Assembly: GCA_017531225.1 (NCBI GenBank)
Contig: JAFXLL010000002.1
Coordinates: forward strand, 1 to 64,000
DNA length: 64,000 bases
Direction: 5' to 3'
Origin: Bacteroidales bacterium
Lineage (GTDB): Bacteria; Bacteroidota; Bacteroidia; Bacteroidales; F082
In this document: positions 54,316-61,958 of the stretch, piece after piece
How positions within the stretch are numbered: the stretch's first letter is position 1
Layout: the number at the start of each line of letters is the position of its first letter
Notes under the pieces: generated by a model
Databases searched by the model: none
Told to the model about the DNA's origin: nothing
What the model saw: the letters and a program-made list of their open reading frames with translations, nothing else
Program-made: the position numbers and the translations under genes

Positions 54316-54689
54316 GAGTATTAAACCTCAAACAAATTATTCTTTTATTCGGCCTGCTATTGCCATCATTCTGTTGCATGGCTAGCAACACTATGTTCAA
54401 TGATGGCAACACGCCTGTTTCAATTAAGAAATCGTACGTACAAGGTTCCCCAAAAGACTACGCCATCCAAGCCTCCATTGACGGCCACACGCTCACCGTA
54501 GTATTCACCGAGAACTTGGGGCAGGTGAACATCGAAGTTTCTTCAGTGAGCGGTGGTGAGACCCAAGTGGAATCCACCCCCACGCCCAACGGCGTGTTGT
54601 TCTACATCTACGACACCGGCAGCTACATCGTAACCTTCCTCCTCCCCAACGGCGATGAATATTACGGGGAGTTCGAGGTGACAGATTAG
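54312..54689 (+). CDS. Small exported protein, DUF3244-like
   Basis: 125 residues. Signal peptide (LKQIILLFGLLLPSFCCMAS), then one beta-sandwich domain with the pattern HTLTVVFTENLGQVNIEVSSVSGGETQV and a C-terminal GSYIVTFLLPNGDEYYGEFEV. This resembles DUF3244 proteins of Bacteroides, small secreted immunoglobulin-like domains of unknown role. The codon use and GC-rich second half contrast with the AT-rich flanks. It follows the TPR/HTH regulator by 100 bases; that gap contains the direct repeat TCTATTCCG and the hairpin at 54288. Confidence 0.7.
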   Translation: MRVLNLKQIILLFGLLLPSFCCMASNTMFNDGNTPVSIKKSYVQGSPKDYAIQASIDGHTLTVVFTENLGQVNIEVSSVSGGETQVESTPTPNGVLFYIYDTGSYIVTFLLPNGDEYYGEFEVTD

Positions 54690-54742
54690 ATAGCTTTACT
54701 CTTTCGGTCAACTAACACATGTTTCATCTTAAACTAATTATC

Positions 54743-55447
54743 ATGAAAAAAAGTGCTTTTATTTTTGTCGTTTTTTCTTTCGTTTTTTTTAATTCTTCCA
54801 ACGCGCTGGCTCAATTTAAAGTTCACAGCAGTGGTCGCATTAGTTTTCAGTCCTCTACAACCACAGGAGGAGTACAGATAGACAATCTTGGAAAATCGAG
54901 TTTTGAACCTAACATCACAAATAGTAGTGCTGTCTTGACTCAGACCAAGGTCCAAACAAGTTTAGCCAAAGCTTGGAACGTGTGTTACAATGGCAATCCC
55001 CCTCAGATGCCTTTTGATCGTTTTTATGTGACGGGGGTGGGAAACACCTACTCCCATGCATATTACACCATCTCATCGGGAGGAGGTGAAACAAAAGGTT
55101 TCTACCCCATTGAAAACGCCTCCGAACTAATCTCTAACATGAGAGGGTATTATTACGACAACAACGAATTCGTTGGTTTTGAGCCTGACTTCATCGACAA
55201 TCCCGATATCAATCCCGAAGCCGTTGAAGGCATGATGAAGGACCTGAGCATTAACAAGTCGCTTGGGCTTTCCGCAGAAGACCTTGAGGCCGTCATCCCC
55301 GAAGCGATTCGCCATGATCCCGAGGGAATGGTTTACATCAACTATTCAGCCATTGTTCCCGTTCTTGTTGAGGCATTCAAGGAGCAACAGGCTAGAATCG
55401 AATACCTCGAGTCTGTTTTAAGAAATCAAAAACTCATAATACAATGA
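54743..55447 (+). CDS. Exported protein with S74-like intramolecular chaperone end
   Basis: 234 residues from the ATG at 54743, with signal peptide KSAFIFVVFSFVFFNSSNALAQ. A short beta-rich start (FKVHSSGRISFQSST) is followed by a helical C-terminus (VYINYSAIVPVLVEAFKEQQARIEYLESVL) that is typical of the tail-fibre/S74 chaperone-like domains used by Bacteroidetes surface proteins. The Ser-Lys dyad could not be assigned, so self-cleavage is uncertain. The upstream ATG at 54719 would precede the signal and is not used. Confidence 0.65.
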   Translation: MKKSAFIFVVFSFVFFNSSNALAQFKVHSSGRISFQSSTTTGGVQIDNLGKSSFEPNITNSSAVLTQTKVQTSLAKAWNVCYNGNPPQMPFDRFYVTGVGNTYSHAYYTISSGGGETKGFYPIENASELISNMRGYYYDNNEFVGFEPDFIDNPDINPEAVEGMMKDLSINKSLGLSAEDLEAVIPEAIRHDPEGMVYINYSAIVPVLVEAFKEQQARIEYLESVLRNQKLIIQ

Positions 55448-55460
55448 AATTGGTTTTATT

Positions 55461-56612
55461 ATGAAAAAATATATTTATCTTTGCATCTTGTTTCTATTTA
55501 GTTTGAATACAATGGCACAGATTGGTGTAAACAATGGAAACTGGGATACTGTTTTCTATGATGATTTCTCGAGGGCGCGAGTATGGGATACTATGTCTTG
55601 GTTTAGCTTGCCTGATTACTATTGGAAAGCTCACCCCGGTGATCATATTACCCATGGTGATAGAGAAGCTCAGATATATCAGTATGACCACTGTGTTTTC
55701 GATCTAAATGAAAATGCGGTTTATCTAGTTTCTGAATTTGATAATCAAGGCTTAATTCCTTTGCATCAATATCATTTACCAAGTGTAATGCAGGGATATT
55801 TTCCAAACCCGTTAGGATATCATAAAGGATTGTATTTTTTTTCCGGGGAGATGGATGTTATACGAACACAATTTAGTTTTGGCTATTTTGAAATTCGATG
55901 TAAATTACCGTTACATAATGGTTCTTTCCCTGCTTTTTGGCTTTATGGGCCTGGCCCCGAACAATACGAAGAAATCGATATTTTTGAATATTCGCCAGGA
56001 GATTGTCAAGGAGATGTTTTGAGAGGATATAGCTCGGGGATTTGGCATAATCCCCAAGGCACTAATTACGAAGAAAATGAGGATAATGATGGGGCACAAA
56101 AGTTTAACGAAACGCATTACCATTTATCATTGGACGAGCCCGATTTAAGCCAATACCACATTTATGGTTGTGAATGGATGCCGGACTATGTGAAATGGTA
56201 CCGTGATGGGGAGGTCGTGTCTCAGTACCATGACGTATCACATATACCACAATACCCTAAGACATTGAAAATCAATTATGCCATATTAAAAAATTATCTT
56301 CAATTGGATACAATTAACAATGTGCTTTATGGTTGGTCGGGGTCTGATACGTTAACTATTGATTACGTTAAAGTGCTTCAACTGAAAACAGATTGTGAAA
56401 CAGATGAGATTATCACAACAGGAATTCAATTTGCCAACTATGACTGTCGTTTTAAACACTCTATTACCATTGGATCAATAGAAGGCCAGGTTATTGTGCC
56501 ATCCAATACCAGCGTGTCCATGTTGGCAGAGGAATATATTATTATTAATGGAGAATTTGAGATATCACCAGGATCAGAAATGATCCTGTCGGTACATGCT
56601 TGTCCAAGATGA
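55461..56612 (+). CDS. Secreted glycoside hydrolase family 16 enzyme
   Basis: 383 residues. Signal peptide KKYIYLCILFLFSLNTMAQ. The catalytic motif ExDxxE is seen as EEIDIFE (about 171-177), with the preceding strand FGYFEIRCKLPLHNGSFPAFWLYG and the following DYVKWYRDGE, all GH16 features. The family cuts beta-1,3 or beta-1,4 glucans and galactans (laminarin, lichenan, agar, carrageenan); the substrate cannot be told. The C-terminal about 70 residues (EYIIINGEFEISPGSEMILSV) resemble the 3-coathanger stack module. AT-rich coding sequence. Confidence 0.88.
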   Translation: MKKYIYLCILFLFSLNTMAQIGVNNGNWDTVFYDDFSRARVWDTMSWFSLPDYYWKAHPGDHITHGDREAQIYQYDHCVFDLNENAVYLVSEFDNQGLIPLHQYHLPSVMQGYFPNPLGYHKGLYFFSGEMDVIRTQFSFGYFEIRCKLPLHNGSFPAFWLYGPGPEQYEEIDIFEYSPGDCQGDVLRGYSSGIWHNPQGTNYEENEDNDGAQKFNETHYHLSLDEPDLSQYHIYGCEWMPDYVKWYRDGEVVSQYHDVSHIPQYPKTLKINYAILKNYLQLDTINNVLYGWSGSDTLTIDYVKVLQLKTDCETDEIITTGIQFANYDCRFKHSITIGSIEGQVIVPSNTSVSMLAEEYIIINGEFEISPGSEMILSVHACPR

Positions 56613-56642
56613 TAATTTATAAACACAACAATAACAAAAACT

Positions 56643-57464
56643 ATGAAAAGAACTATTTTACTTATTATATTGGCTTTCACAACGATAGCCGGTTTTACCC
56701 AACAGGGCGATATTTTATATTTCGATGCCTTTAATCCCCGTGAAATGCATGCGGATGACCATTGGCCTGGGAATATAAGGCTCTTGGATTTTGACAATGA
56801 CTCTCATCGAGACTTTTTTATAGCATGGACTGAATATAAAGAATGGCATATAATTGCCTACACGTACGATAACTGGTGGTTTGAACAACAAATATTGGAA
56901 GTCGGTGATACGATTTCTTCGGTTTCCGGTTGGTATCCCGCCCCAACTAATCCAGAGAACGATCCTAAGATTTATTTTGATCCAGGTTACAGTAGAGACT
57001 CGATCATCATCGGTTTCAAAAAGCAACTAGAAGAAAACAGCTTCTGCTATGGCTGGATTCGTTTTTCATTGGATGCGGGGCCTATGTGGATTCAGAAAAT
57101 GCCTACGGAAGAATGTGTGCCCTGGGCTCATGGCGTATGTACCTTCGTTGACTATGCCTTTTGCACTCTGCCCGATTATCCTTTAATTGCTGGCCAAACA
57201 TCTTTAACTTGGGGGACAGAAGAAACAGCTCCTGAGCCTTTCGTAGCTATTCAACCCAACCCCACCAACGGTGAGATCGCCATCACGGGCAAGGATTTGA
57301 AAAAAGCAGAGGTGTTCAATTCCCAGGGGCAACAGGTAAGATCGGCCCAATGTCAAGGTGATCAACTAACCTTCGACCTCGGCAACCTGCCGGCTGGGCT
57401 TTATTTCGTCAACGTCACCGACGAAAAAGGCCAGAAAACAGTGAAGAAGATAGTGAAACAATAG
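56643..57464 (+). CDS. T9SS-secreted protein, N-terminal domain unknown
   Basis: 273 residues. Signal peptide RTILLIILAFTTIAGFTQQ, a 180-residue domain with aromatic and Asp-rich strands (FDNDSHRDFFIAWTEYKEWHIIAYTYDNWW) that may be a single sheet-rich enzyme or binding domain, and a type A T9SS sorting domain from FVAIQPNPTNGE to KIVKQ. Function not recognised. It follows the GH16 gene by 30 bases and may act on the same polysaccharide. Ends 2 bases from the convergent carrier gene. Confidence 0.75.
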   Translation: MKRTILLIILAFTTIAGFTQQGDILYFDAFNPREMHADDHWPGNIRLLDFDNDSHRDFFIAWTEYKEWHIIAYTYDNWWFEQQILEVGDTISSVSGWYPAPTNPENDPKIYFDPGYSRDSIIIGFKKQLEENSFCYGWIRFSLDAGPMWIQKMPTEECVPWAHGVCTFVDYAFCTLPDYPLIAGQTSLTWGTEETAPEPFVAIQPNPTNGEIAITGKDLKKAEVFNSQGQQVRSAQCQGDQLTFDLGNLPAGLYFVNVTDEKGQKTVKKIVKQ

Positions 57465-57465
57465 C

Positions 57466-59130
57466 TTAAAACCCGTTCAGACTCATGGTCACGGTGGGGA
57501 TAAGCAACAACCCGCCGACAACGATCAGCACTAAGATGAACTTCCAGATGAAACGCACCCATTTTTCCCAGGGGATGCGGGCCACACCCAAGGTGGCGAT
57601 AAGCACACCCGAGGTCGGCGTGATCATGTTGGTGAAGCCATCACCAAACTGGAATGCCATCACCGTGGTCTGACGCGAGATGCCAATCAAATCGCTGAAC
57701 GGCGCCATAATAGGCATGGTGATGGCAGCCTTGGCCGAACCCGACGGAATCACAATATTGATCAAGGTTTGAATGCCATACATGATCTCGGTTGAAGCGA
57801 TGACACCGAGGTTGCTCATCGACTTCGACAGGCCGTAAAGGATGGTGTCGATAACGCCGCCGTCCTGCAACACGATGACGATGCCTGCTGCCAATCCAAC
57901 CACCACAGCGGCCGAGAGGATGTCGCCCATGCCCTCGATGAAGAGCTTGGCAATGTCGCTGGCGCTCTTGCCAATGGCAAAGCCGCTGCACACGCCCATA
58001 AAGAGGAAGAGCGTGGCGATTTCCATGATATACCAGCCATAGCCCAACACGCCTACAATCAGGTAATAAACCGTACCAAACAGCAGGGTCAGGATGAAAT
58101 AAGGCACCGACTTCCGCAATGCGAAAAAGCCGACCAAAGCAAATAAACCCGCACCAATGGGCAAAAGGGGTAGGGTAGAGGTGCTGTTGCCAATCTTCAT
58201 GGCCGTCATGGGATAACGGATGGCGCAGAACACCAGGATTGCCACGATAAAGCCATAGACAATCCACGCTCCGTCATTGCGAGGAAGGGACGACCGAAGC
58301 AATCCACTTGTTTCGGAACTGGTGGATTGCCGCGTCGCGTCGCTAAGCTCCGCTCCTCGCAATGACGAATTATTTCTCCAATATTCATCGTCCTCATAAA
58401 CGATCGATATTTTAGGGTTCTTCTTGACTTTATTGGCGTAAAGCAACACGAAAATGATGCCGATGATTGTGAGAATCACCCAGCAAACCAAACGATAGCC
58501 GATGCCCGAAAACAGCGGGATGTCGGCAATGCCCTGGGCGATGCCGATGGTGAAGGGGTTGAGCATGGCGCCCGAAAAACCGATATGTGCCGCCACATAC
58601 ACCATGCAGACACCTACGATGGAGTCGTAACCCATGGAAATGGCCAAAGGTATGATGATCAGCGTGAAGGCAATGGTCTCCTCGCTCATCCCGAACACCG
58701 AGCCAAACAAGCTAAACAGGATCATAATCATGGTGATAATGATGTTGTTCACCCCGATTTTCCCGATAACTTTGTTGTGCTCCAATCGTTTTGTGAAACC
58801 CAAAAAAGCCATGATGCCCGTGTCGATGGCCCGACTCTTGCTCAGAATCCAAAAGGCACCGCCCACAATCAGGATGAAAACGATGATGCCACTCTGTTTC
58901 TCGAACCCCTTGAAAAGTGCAGAAAACACCTGCCAGGTCTGTGGCTCGGCATGAAACTCCTGGGCATACGGCTCAGGCAGTTGATCCTGATAGTAAAACG
59001 TCATCACCGACTCGCCGTCCACCTGCTCCTGAACGTATTTTCCGGGCTTGATGAACCAAGTCATCATGGCGGCTACGACAATGCAACAAAAAACGATGAC
59101 AAAAGTATGCGGAACCTTGCGTTTTTTCAT
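57466..59130 (-). CDS. YfcC/DcuC-family membrane carrier with inserted repeat
   Basis: 554 residues from the ATG at 59130, with about 12-13 membrane segments. SAKAAITMPIMAPFSDLIGISRQTTVMAFQFGDGFTNMITPTSGVLIATLGVA and SFLFGSVFGMSEETIAF-like stretches mark the YfcC/AbgT-like part of the ion-transporter superfamily, whose members move C4-dicarboxylates, basic amino acids or similar anions. Roughly 32 residues in the middle loop (NSSLRGAELSDATRQSTSS and on) come from an interspersed repeat (58272-58367) that keeps the frame. The gene remains open throughout, so it is likely functional. A start at 59151 is possible but adds seven residues before the basic KKRK. Confidence 0.88.
   Translation of the reverse strand: MKKRKVPHTFVIVFCCIVVAAMMTWFIKPGKYVQEQVDGESVMTFYYQDQLPEPYAQEFHAEPQTWQVFSALFKGFEKQSGIIVFILIVGGAFWILSKSRAIDTGIMAFLGFTKRLEHNKVIGKIGVNNIIITMIMILFSLFGSVFGMSEETIAFTLIIIPLAISMGYDSIVGVCMVYVAAHIGFSGAMLNPFTIGIAQGIADIPLFSGIGYRLVCWVILTIIGIIFVLLYANKVKKNPKISIVYEDDEYWRNNSSLRGAELSDATRQSTSSETSGLLRSSLPRNDGAWIVYGFIVAILVFCAIRYPMTAMKIGNSTSTLPLLPIGAGLFALVGFFALRKSVPYFILTLLFGTVYYLIVGVLGYGWYIMEIATLFLFMGVCSGFAIGKSASDIAKLFIEGMGDILSAAVVVGLAAGIVIVLQDGGVIDTILYGLSKSMSNLGVIASTEIMYGIQTLINIVIPSGSAKAAITMPIMAPFSDLIGISRQTTVMAFQFGDGFTNMITPTSGVLIATLGVARIPWEKWVRFIWKFILVLIVVGGLLLIPTVTMSLNGF
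58272..58367. repeat. Complete interspersed inverted repeat inside the carrier gene
   Basis: Outer arms CGTCATTGCGAGG and CCTCGCAATGACG, inner arms GCAATCCAC and GTGGATTGC; 96 bases in total, a multiple of 3. It adds about 32 residues to a loop between membrane segments. Same family as 27096-27184. Confidence 0.92.
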
Positions 59131-59168
59131 GACGGAAATAATGATTTGCAATAATACAAAAAATGACT

Positions 59169-59176
59169 TAAATTTG
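59169..59176 (+). promoter_or_regulatory. -7 promoter box TAAATTTG for the M49-like peptidase
   Basis: TAnnTTTG match 39 bases before the ATG at 59216. Confidence 0.5.
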
Positions 59177-59215
59177 TACGCTTATTATCGAAATCAACAA
59201 TTTAAATCTAATATT

Positions 59216-60847
59216 ATGAAAATCAAACATTTAACTATTGTTGCGGCTATAGCCGTGATGGCTTCGGCCTGCTCTAACCAACCTAAAACCAACGAAGAAC
59301 CCCAACCCAAGCTGATCGACAAGTATGCTGAATATACGCTGACAAGCGACATCAGCCATCTGAGCGAAAACGAAAAAGAGATGCTGCCTTTGCTTTTTGA
59401 GGCTGCCGACATCATGGATGACCTCTTCTGGAGAGAGAACTACGGTGACAAAGAAGAGCTGATGGCTCGTATCAGCGACCCCGACCTGCAGAAGTTTGCT
59501 TGCATCACCTACGGTCCTTGGGATGGCCTTGACGGCAACAAGTCGTTTGTGGAAGGCATCGGCGAGAAGCCTGCCGGCGCCCAGTTCTATCCTCAGGACA
59601 TGACCGAAGAGGAGTGGGAAGCCTTTGACGATCCCGACAAGAACAGCCAATACACCATGATTGTCCGTGACGAGAACGGCAACCTGAAATGCGTGTGGTA
59701 TCACGACTACTTCGCTGAACAGATCAACAAGGCCGCTTCATTGCTCGACGACGCCTCTGAATTGGCTGGCGACGAAGAGTTCGCTGAATACCTGCGCCTC
59801 CGCGCCAAGGCTCTCCGCACTGACGATTACTTTGAGAGCGACATGCGCTGGATGGACGTGCGCAACAACAACATCGACATGGTGGTCGGTCCCATCGAGA
59901 ACTACACCGATGCCCGTTATGGCATCAAGGCTTCGCACGAGGCTTTCATCCTCATCAAGGACCAAGAGTGGACCAAGCAGCTGGCCCGCTATGCTCAGTT
60001 TGTCCCTGAACTCCAAAAGCAACTCCCGGTGTCGGAAGAGTACAAGAAAGAAGTTCCCGGTGCTGACGCCGACCTGGCCGCATACGATGCCGTTTACTAT
60101 GCTGGCGATTGCAATGCCAACAGCAAGACCATTGCCATCAACCTGCCAAACGACGAGCGTGTGCAACTGCAACGTGGCACCCGCAAGCTTCAGCTGAAGA
60201 ACGCCATGGCTGCCAAGTTCGAGAAAATTCTCCAACCCATCGCCAGCGTGCTGATGACTCCTGAATCCATGGAACACATCAAGTTCGACGCTTTCTTCGC
60301 TAACGTGATGTTCCACGAGACCGCTCACGGCATGGGCATCAAGAACACCATCACTGAAAAAGGCACTGTCCGCGATGCGTTGGGCAACCAATACAGCGCC
60401 ATCGAAGAGGCCAAAGCCGATGTGCTGGGTCTCTACCTGGTAACTAAGCTTGCTGAGATGGGCGAATACACCAACACCACGATGGAAGACAACTACACCA
60501 CCTTCATGGCTGGTATCTTCCGTTCCGTACGTTTCGGTGCTGCCAGCGCTCACGGCAAAGCCAACATGCTTACCTTCAACTACTTCCAAAACGAAGGCGC
60601 TTTCACTCGCAACGAAGAAGGCCTCTATGCCATCGACTTCGAGAAGATGAAAGTCGCTGTGGAGAAACTCGCTGGCGACATCCTCGTTTGCCAAGGCAAC
60701 GGCGTTTACGAAGCCGCCAAGGCTTGGATGGACGAGATGAGCGTGATCAAACCTGAGCTGCAAGCCGACCTCGACCGCGTCAACGAGGCAGGCATCCCAG
60801 TGGATATTTACTACAACATGGGTCCAGACGTGTTGCTGAATAAGTAA
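59216..60847 (+). CDS. Lipoprotein zinc peptidase of the dipeptidyl-peptidase III (M49) type
   Basis: 543 residues from the ATG at 59216. Lipoprotein signal (TIVAAIAVMASACSN). The zinc site is HETAH (367-371) in NVMFHETAHGMGI, and the third ligand lies in EEAKAD (397-402), the EExxAD pattern of M49. The usual M49 motif has an extra residue (HExxxH); here it is the shorter HExxH, as in a Bacteroidetes branch of the family. It should release dipeptides in the periplasm. Earlier in-frame ATGs precede the promoter and the signal. Six bases separate it from the pentapeptide gene. Confidence 0.85.
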   Translation: MKIKHLTIVAAIAVMASACSNQPKTNEEPQPKLIDKYAEYTLTSDISHLSENEKEMLPLLFEAADIMDDLFWRENYGDKEELMARISDPDLQKFACITYGPWDGLDGNKSFVEGIGEKPAGAQFYPQDMTEEEWEAFDDPDKNSQYTMIVRDENGNLKCVWYHDYFAEQINKAASLLDDASELAGDEEFAEYLRLRAKALRTDDYFESDMRWMDVRNNNIDMVVGPIENYTDARYGIKASHEAFILIKDQEWTKQLARYAQFVPELQKQLPVSEEYKKEVPGADADLAAYDAVYYAGDCNANSKTIAINLPNDERVQLQRGTRKLQLKNAMAAKFEKILQPIASVLMTPESMEHIKFDAFFANVMFHETAHGMGIKNTITEKGTVRDALGNQYSAIEEAKADVLGLYLVTKLAEMGEYTNTTMEDNYTTFMAGIFRSVRFGAASAHGKANMLTFNYFQNEGAFTRNEEGLYAIDFEKMKVAVEKLAGDILVCQGNGVYEAAKAWMDEMSVIKPELQADLDRVNEAGIPVDIYYNMGPDVLLNK

Positions 60848-60853
60848 TAAGCC

Positions 60854-61903
60854 ATGGAAGATAAAGTCATCACAGGGGTCGATTACTCGGGTCAAGTGCT
60901 TGAAAACCTTGATTTCAGTGGCTGCACCCTCACCAAAGTCAACTTCAAGAACGCCACGTTGAAGCATTGTCGCTTCGACGAGGCGGTCTTGGATTGCTGC
61001 AGCTTCGATTGCTCAAGCAAGCCGGAGCAGCCAAACCTGCAAAGCGTTTCATTCAGAAAAGCTACTTTGATCAACTGCCGTTTCAGGTATGCCCACATGG
61101 TGTGGAGCGATTTCCGCTATGCCAGCATCAACCAAGCCACTTTTGAGGATGCCACCATCGACTTCTGCGACCTTTATCGCTGTTTCTTCGAAGGCGTGGT
61201 GCTCTTCAAGCATGCCCGCATTAGCAACTCCAGCCTCTATTACACCTATTTCGGCGACGCCACCAACATCCGACGCGAGAACCTGGTCAACGACCGTATT
61301 GTGCAACAGGACAAGGAAGCTTACACCAAGTTCCTTGTGGATTGGCATCAATATGGCACGGGGGTGCGCACCAACGACATGCAGACGGTCTCCGACTGGA
61401 GCCCCGATGCCTCCATCACCGCCCGCTGGGCCGACGCAGAGGATATCTACAAGACCTTAACCGGCTTGTGGAACGAACGCGGATTCAATGCCGATGCCAA
61501 CTGGGGTTACGTGCAAGGTCGCCGCATGGAGCGCCGTCGCATGATGACCGAGTTGAGTGATGAAAACCTGAGTTTCTGGACCAAAGTGGGCAGGGTGTGG
61601 CACATCATCGGCAACAGCCTCTCCGACCTGTTTTTCGGCTTTGGAGAGAGCATGTTCAAAATGATCGTCACCTACATCGTTACCGTGCTGTTGTTCGCCT
61701 TCTTCTTCCGTTCGGAAGTGTCGCCCTTGGAGTATGTTGAGGCTTTGGGCGTCAGCCTGAAGAACATGGCTGGCATGGATTCCGAGGTGCTGCAAGGGGT
61801 TTCGCCTTTGGTGGATATGCTCAATTTGGTGCAAACCACCATCGGCATCCTGCTCACTGGTATTTTCGGCTTTATCCTGGGCAATAAGATTCGAAACCAA
61901 TAA
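60854..61903 (+). CDS. Pentapeptide-repeat protein with C-terminal membrane domain
   Basis: 349 residues. The first 130 contain pentapeptide repeats with the A(D/N)LxX-like rhythm (ENLDFSGCTLTKVNFKNATLKHCRFDEAVL, SDFRYASINQATFEDATI). A soluble helical part follows, and then two membrane segments (MIVTYIVTVLLFAFFF, VQTTIGILLTGIFGFILGNKI) separated by a loop (EYVEALGVSLKNMAG) that resembles the pore-like layout of some two-TM channels. The function is unknown. It is co-transcribed with the peptidase, which suggests a membrane partner. Confidence 0.85.
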   Translation: MEDKVITGVDYSGQVLENLDFSGCTLTKVNFKNATLKHCRFDEAVLDCCSFDCSSKPEQPNLQSVSFRKATLINCRFRYAHMVWSDFRYASINQATFEDATIDFCDLYRCFFEGVVLFKHARISNSSLYYTYFGDATNIRRENLVNDRIVQQDKEAYTKFLVDWHQYGTGVRTNDMQTVSDWSPDASITARWADAEDIYKTLTGLWNERGFNADANWGYVQGRRMERRRMMTELSDENLSFWTKVGRVWHIIGNSLSDLFFGFGESMFKMIVTYIVTVLLFAFFFRSEVSPLEYVEALGVSLKNMAGMDSEVLQGVSPLVDMLNLVQTTIGILLTGIFGFILGNKIRNQ

Positions 61904-61908
61904 AATAC

Positions 61909-61916
61909 TATCTTTG
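61909..61916 (+). promoter_or_regulatory. -7 promoter box TATCTTTG for the S46 peptidase
   Basis: TAnnTTTG match 43 bases before the ATG at 61959. Confidence 0.6.
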
Positions 61917-61958
61917 CACGATTTTTTAGAAAAATATTTCATATAACAACCAATTAAA

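Noticed and set aside
54743-55447. Prophage tail-fibre gene
   Set aside because: It has a Sec signal peptide and no phage genes nearby; S74-like ends are common in Bacteroidetes surface proteins.
59738-60967. 409-codon minus-strand frame opposite the M49-like peptidase
   Set aside because: Shadow frame caused by GC-rich third positions; the plus strand has signal peptide, zinc motifs and promoter.
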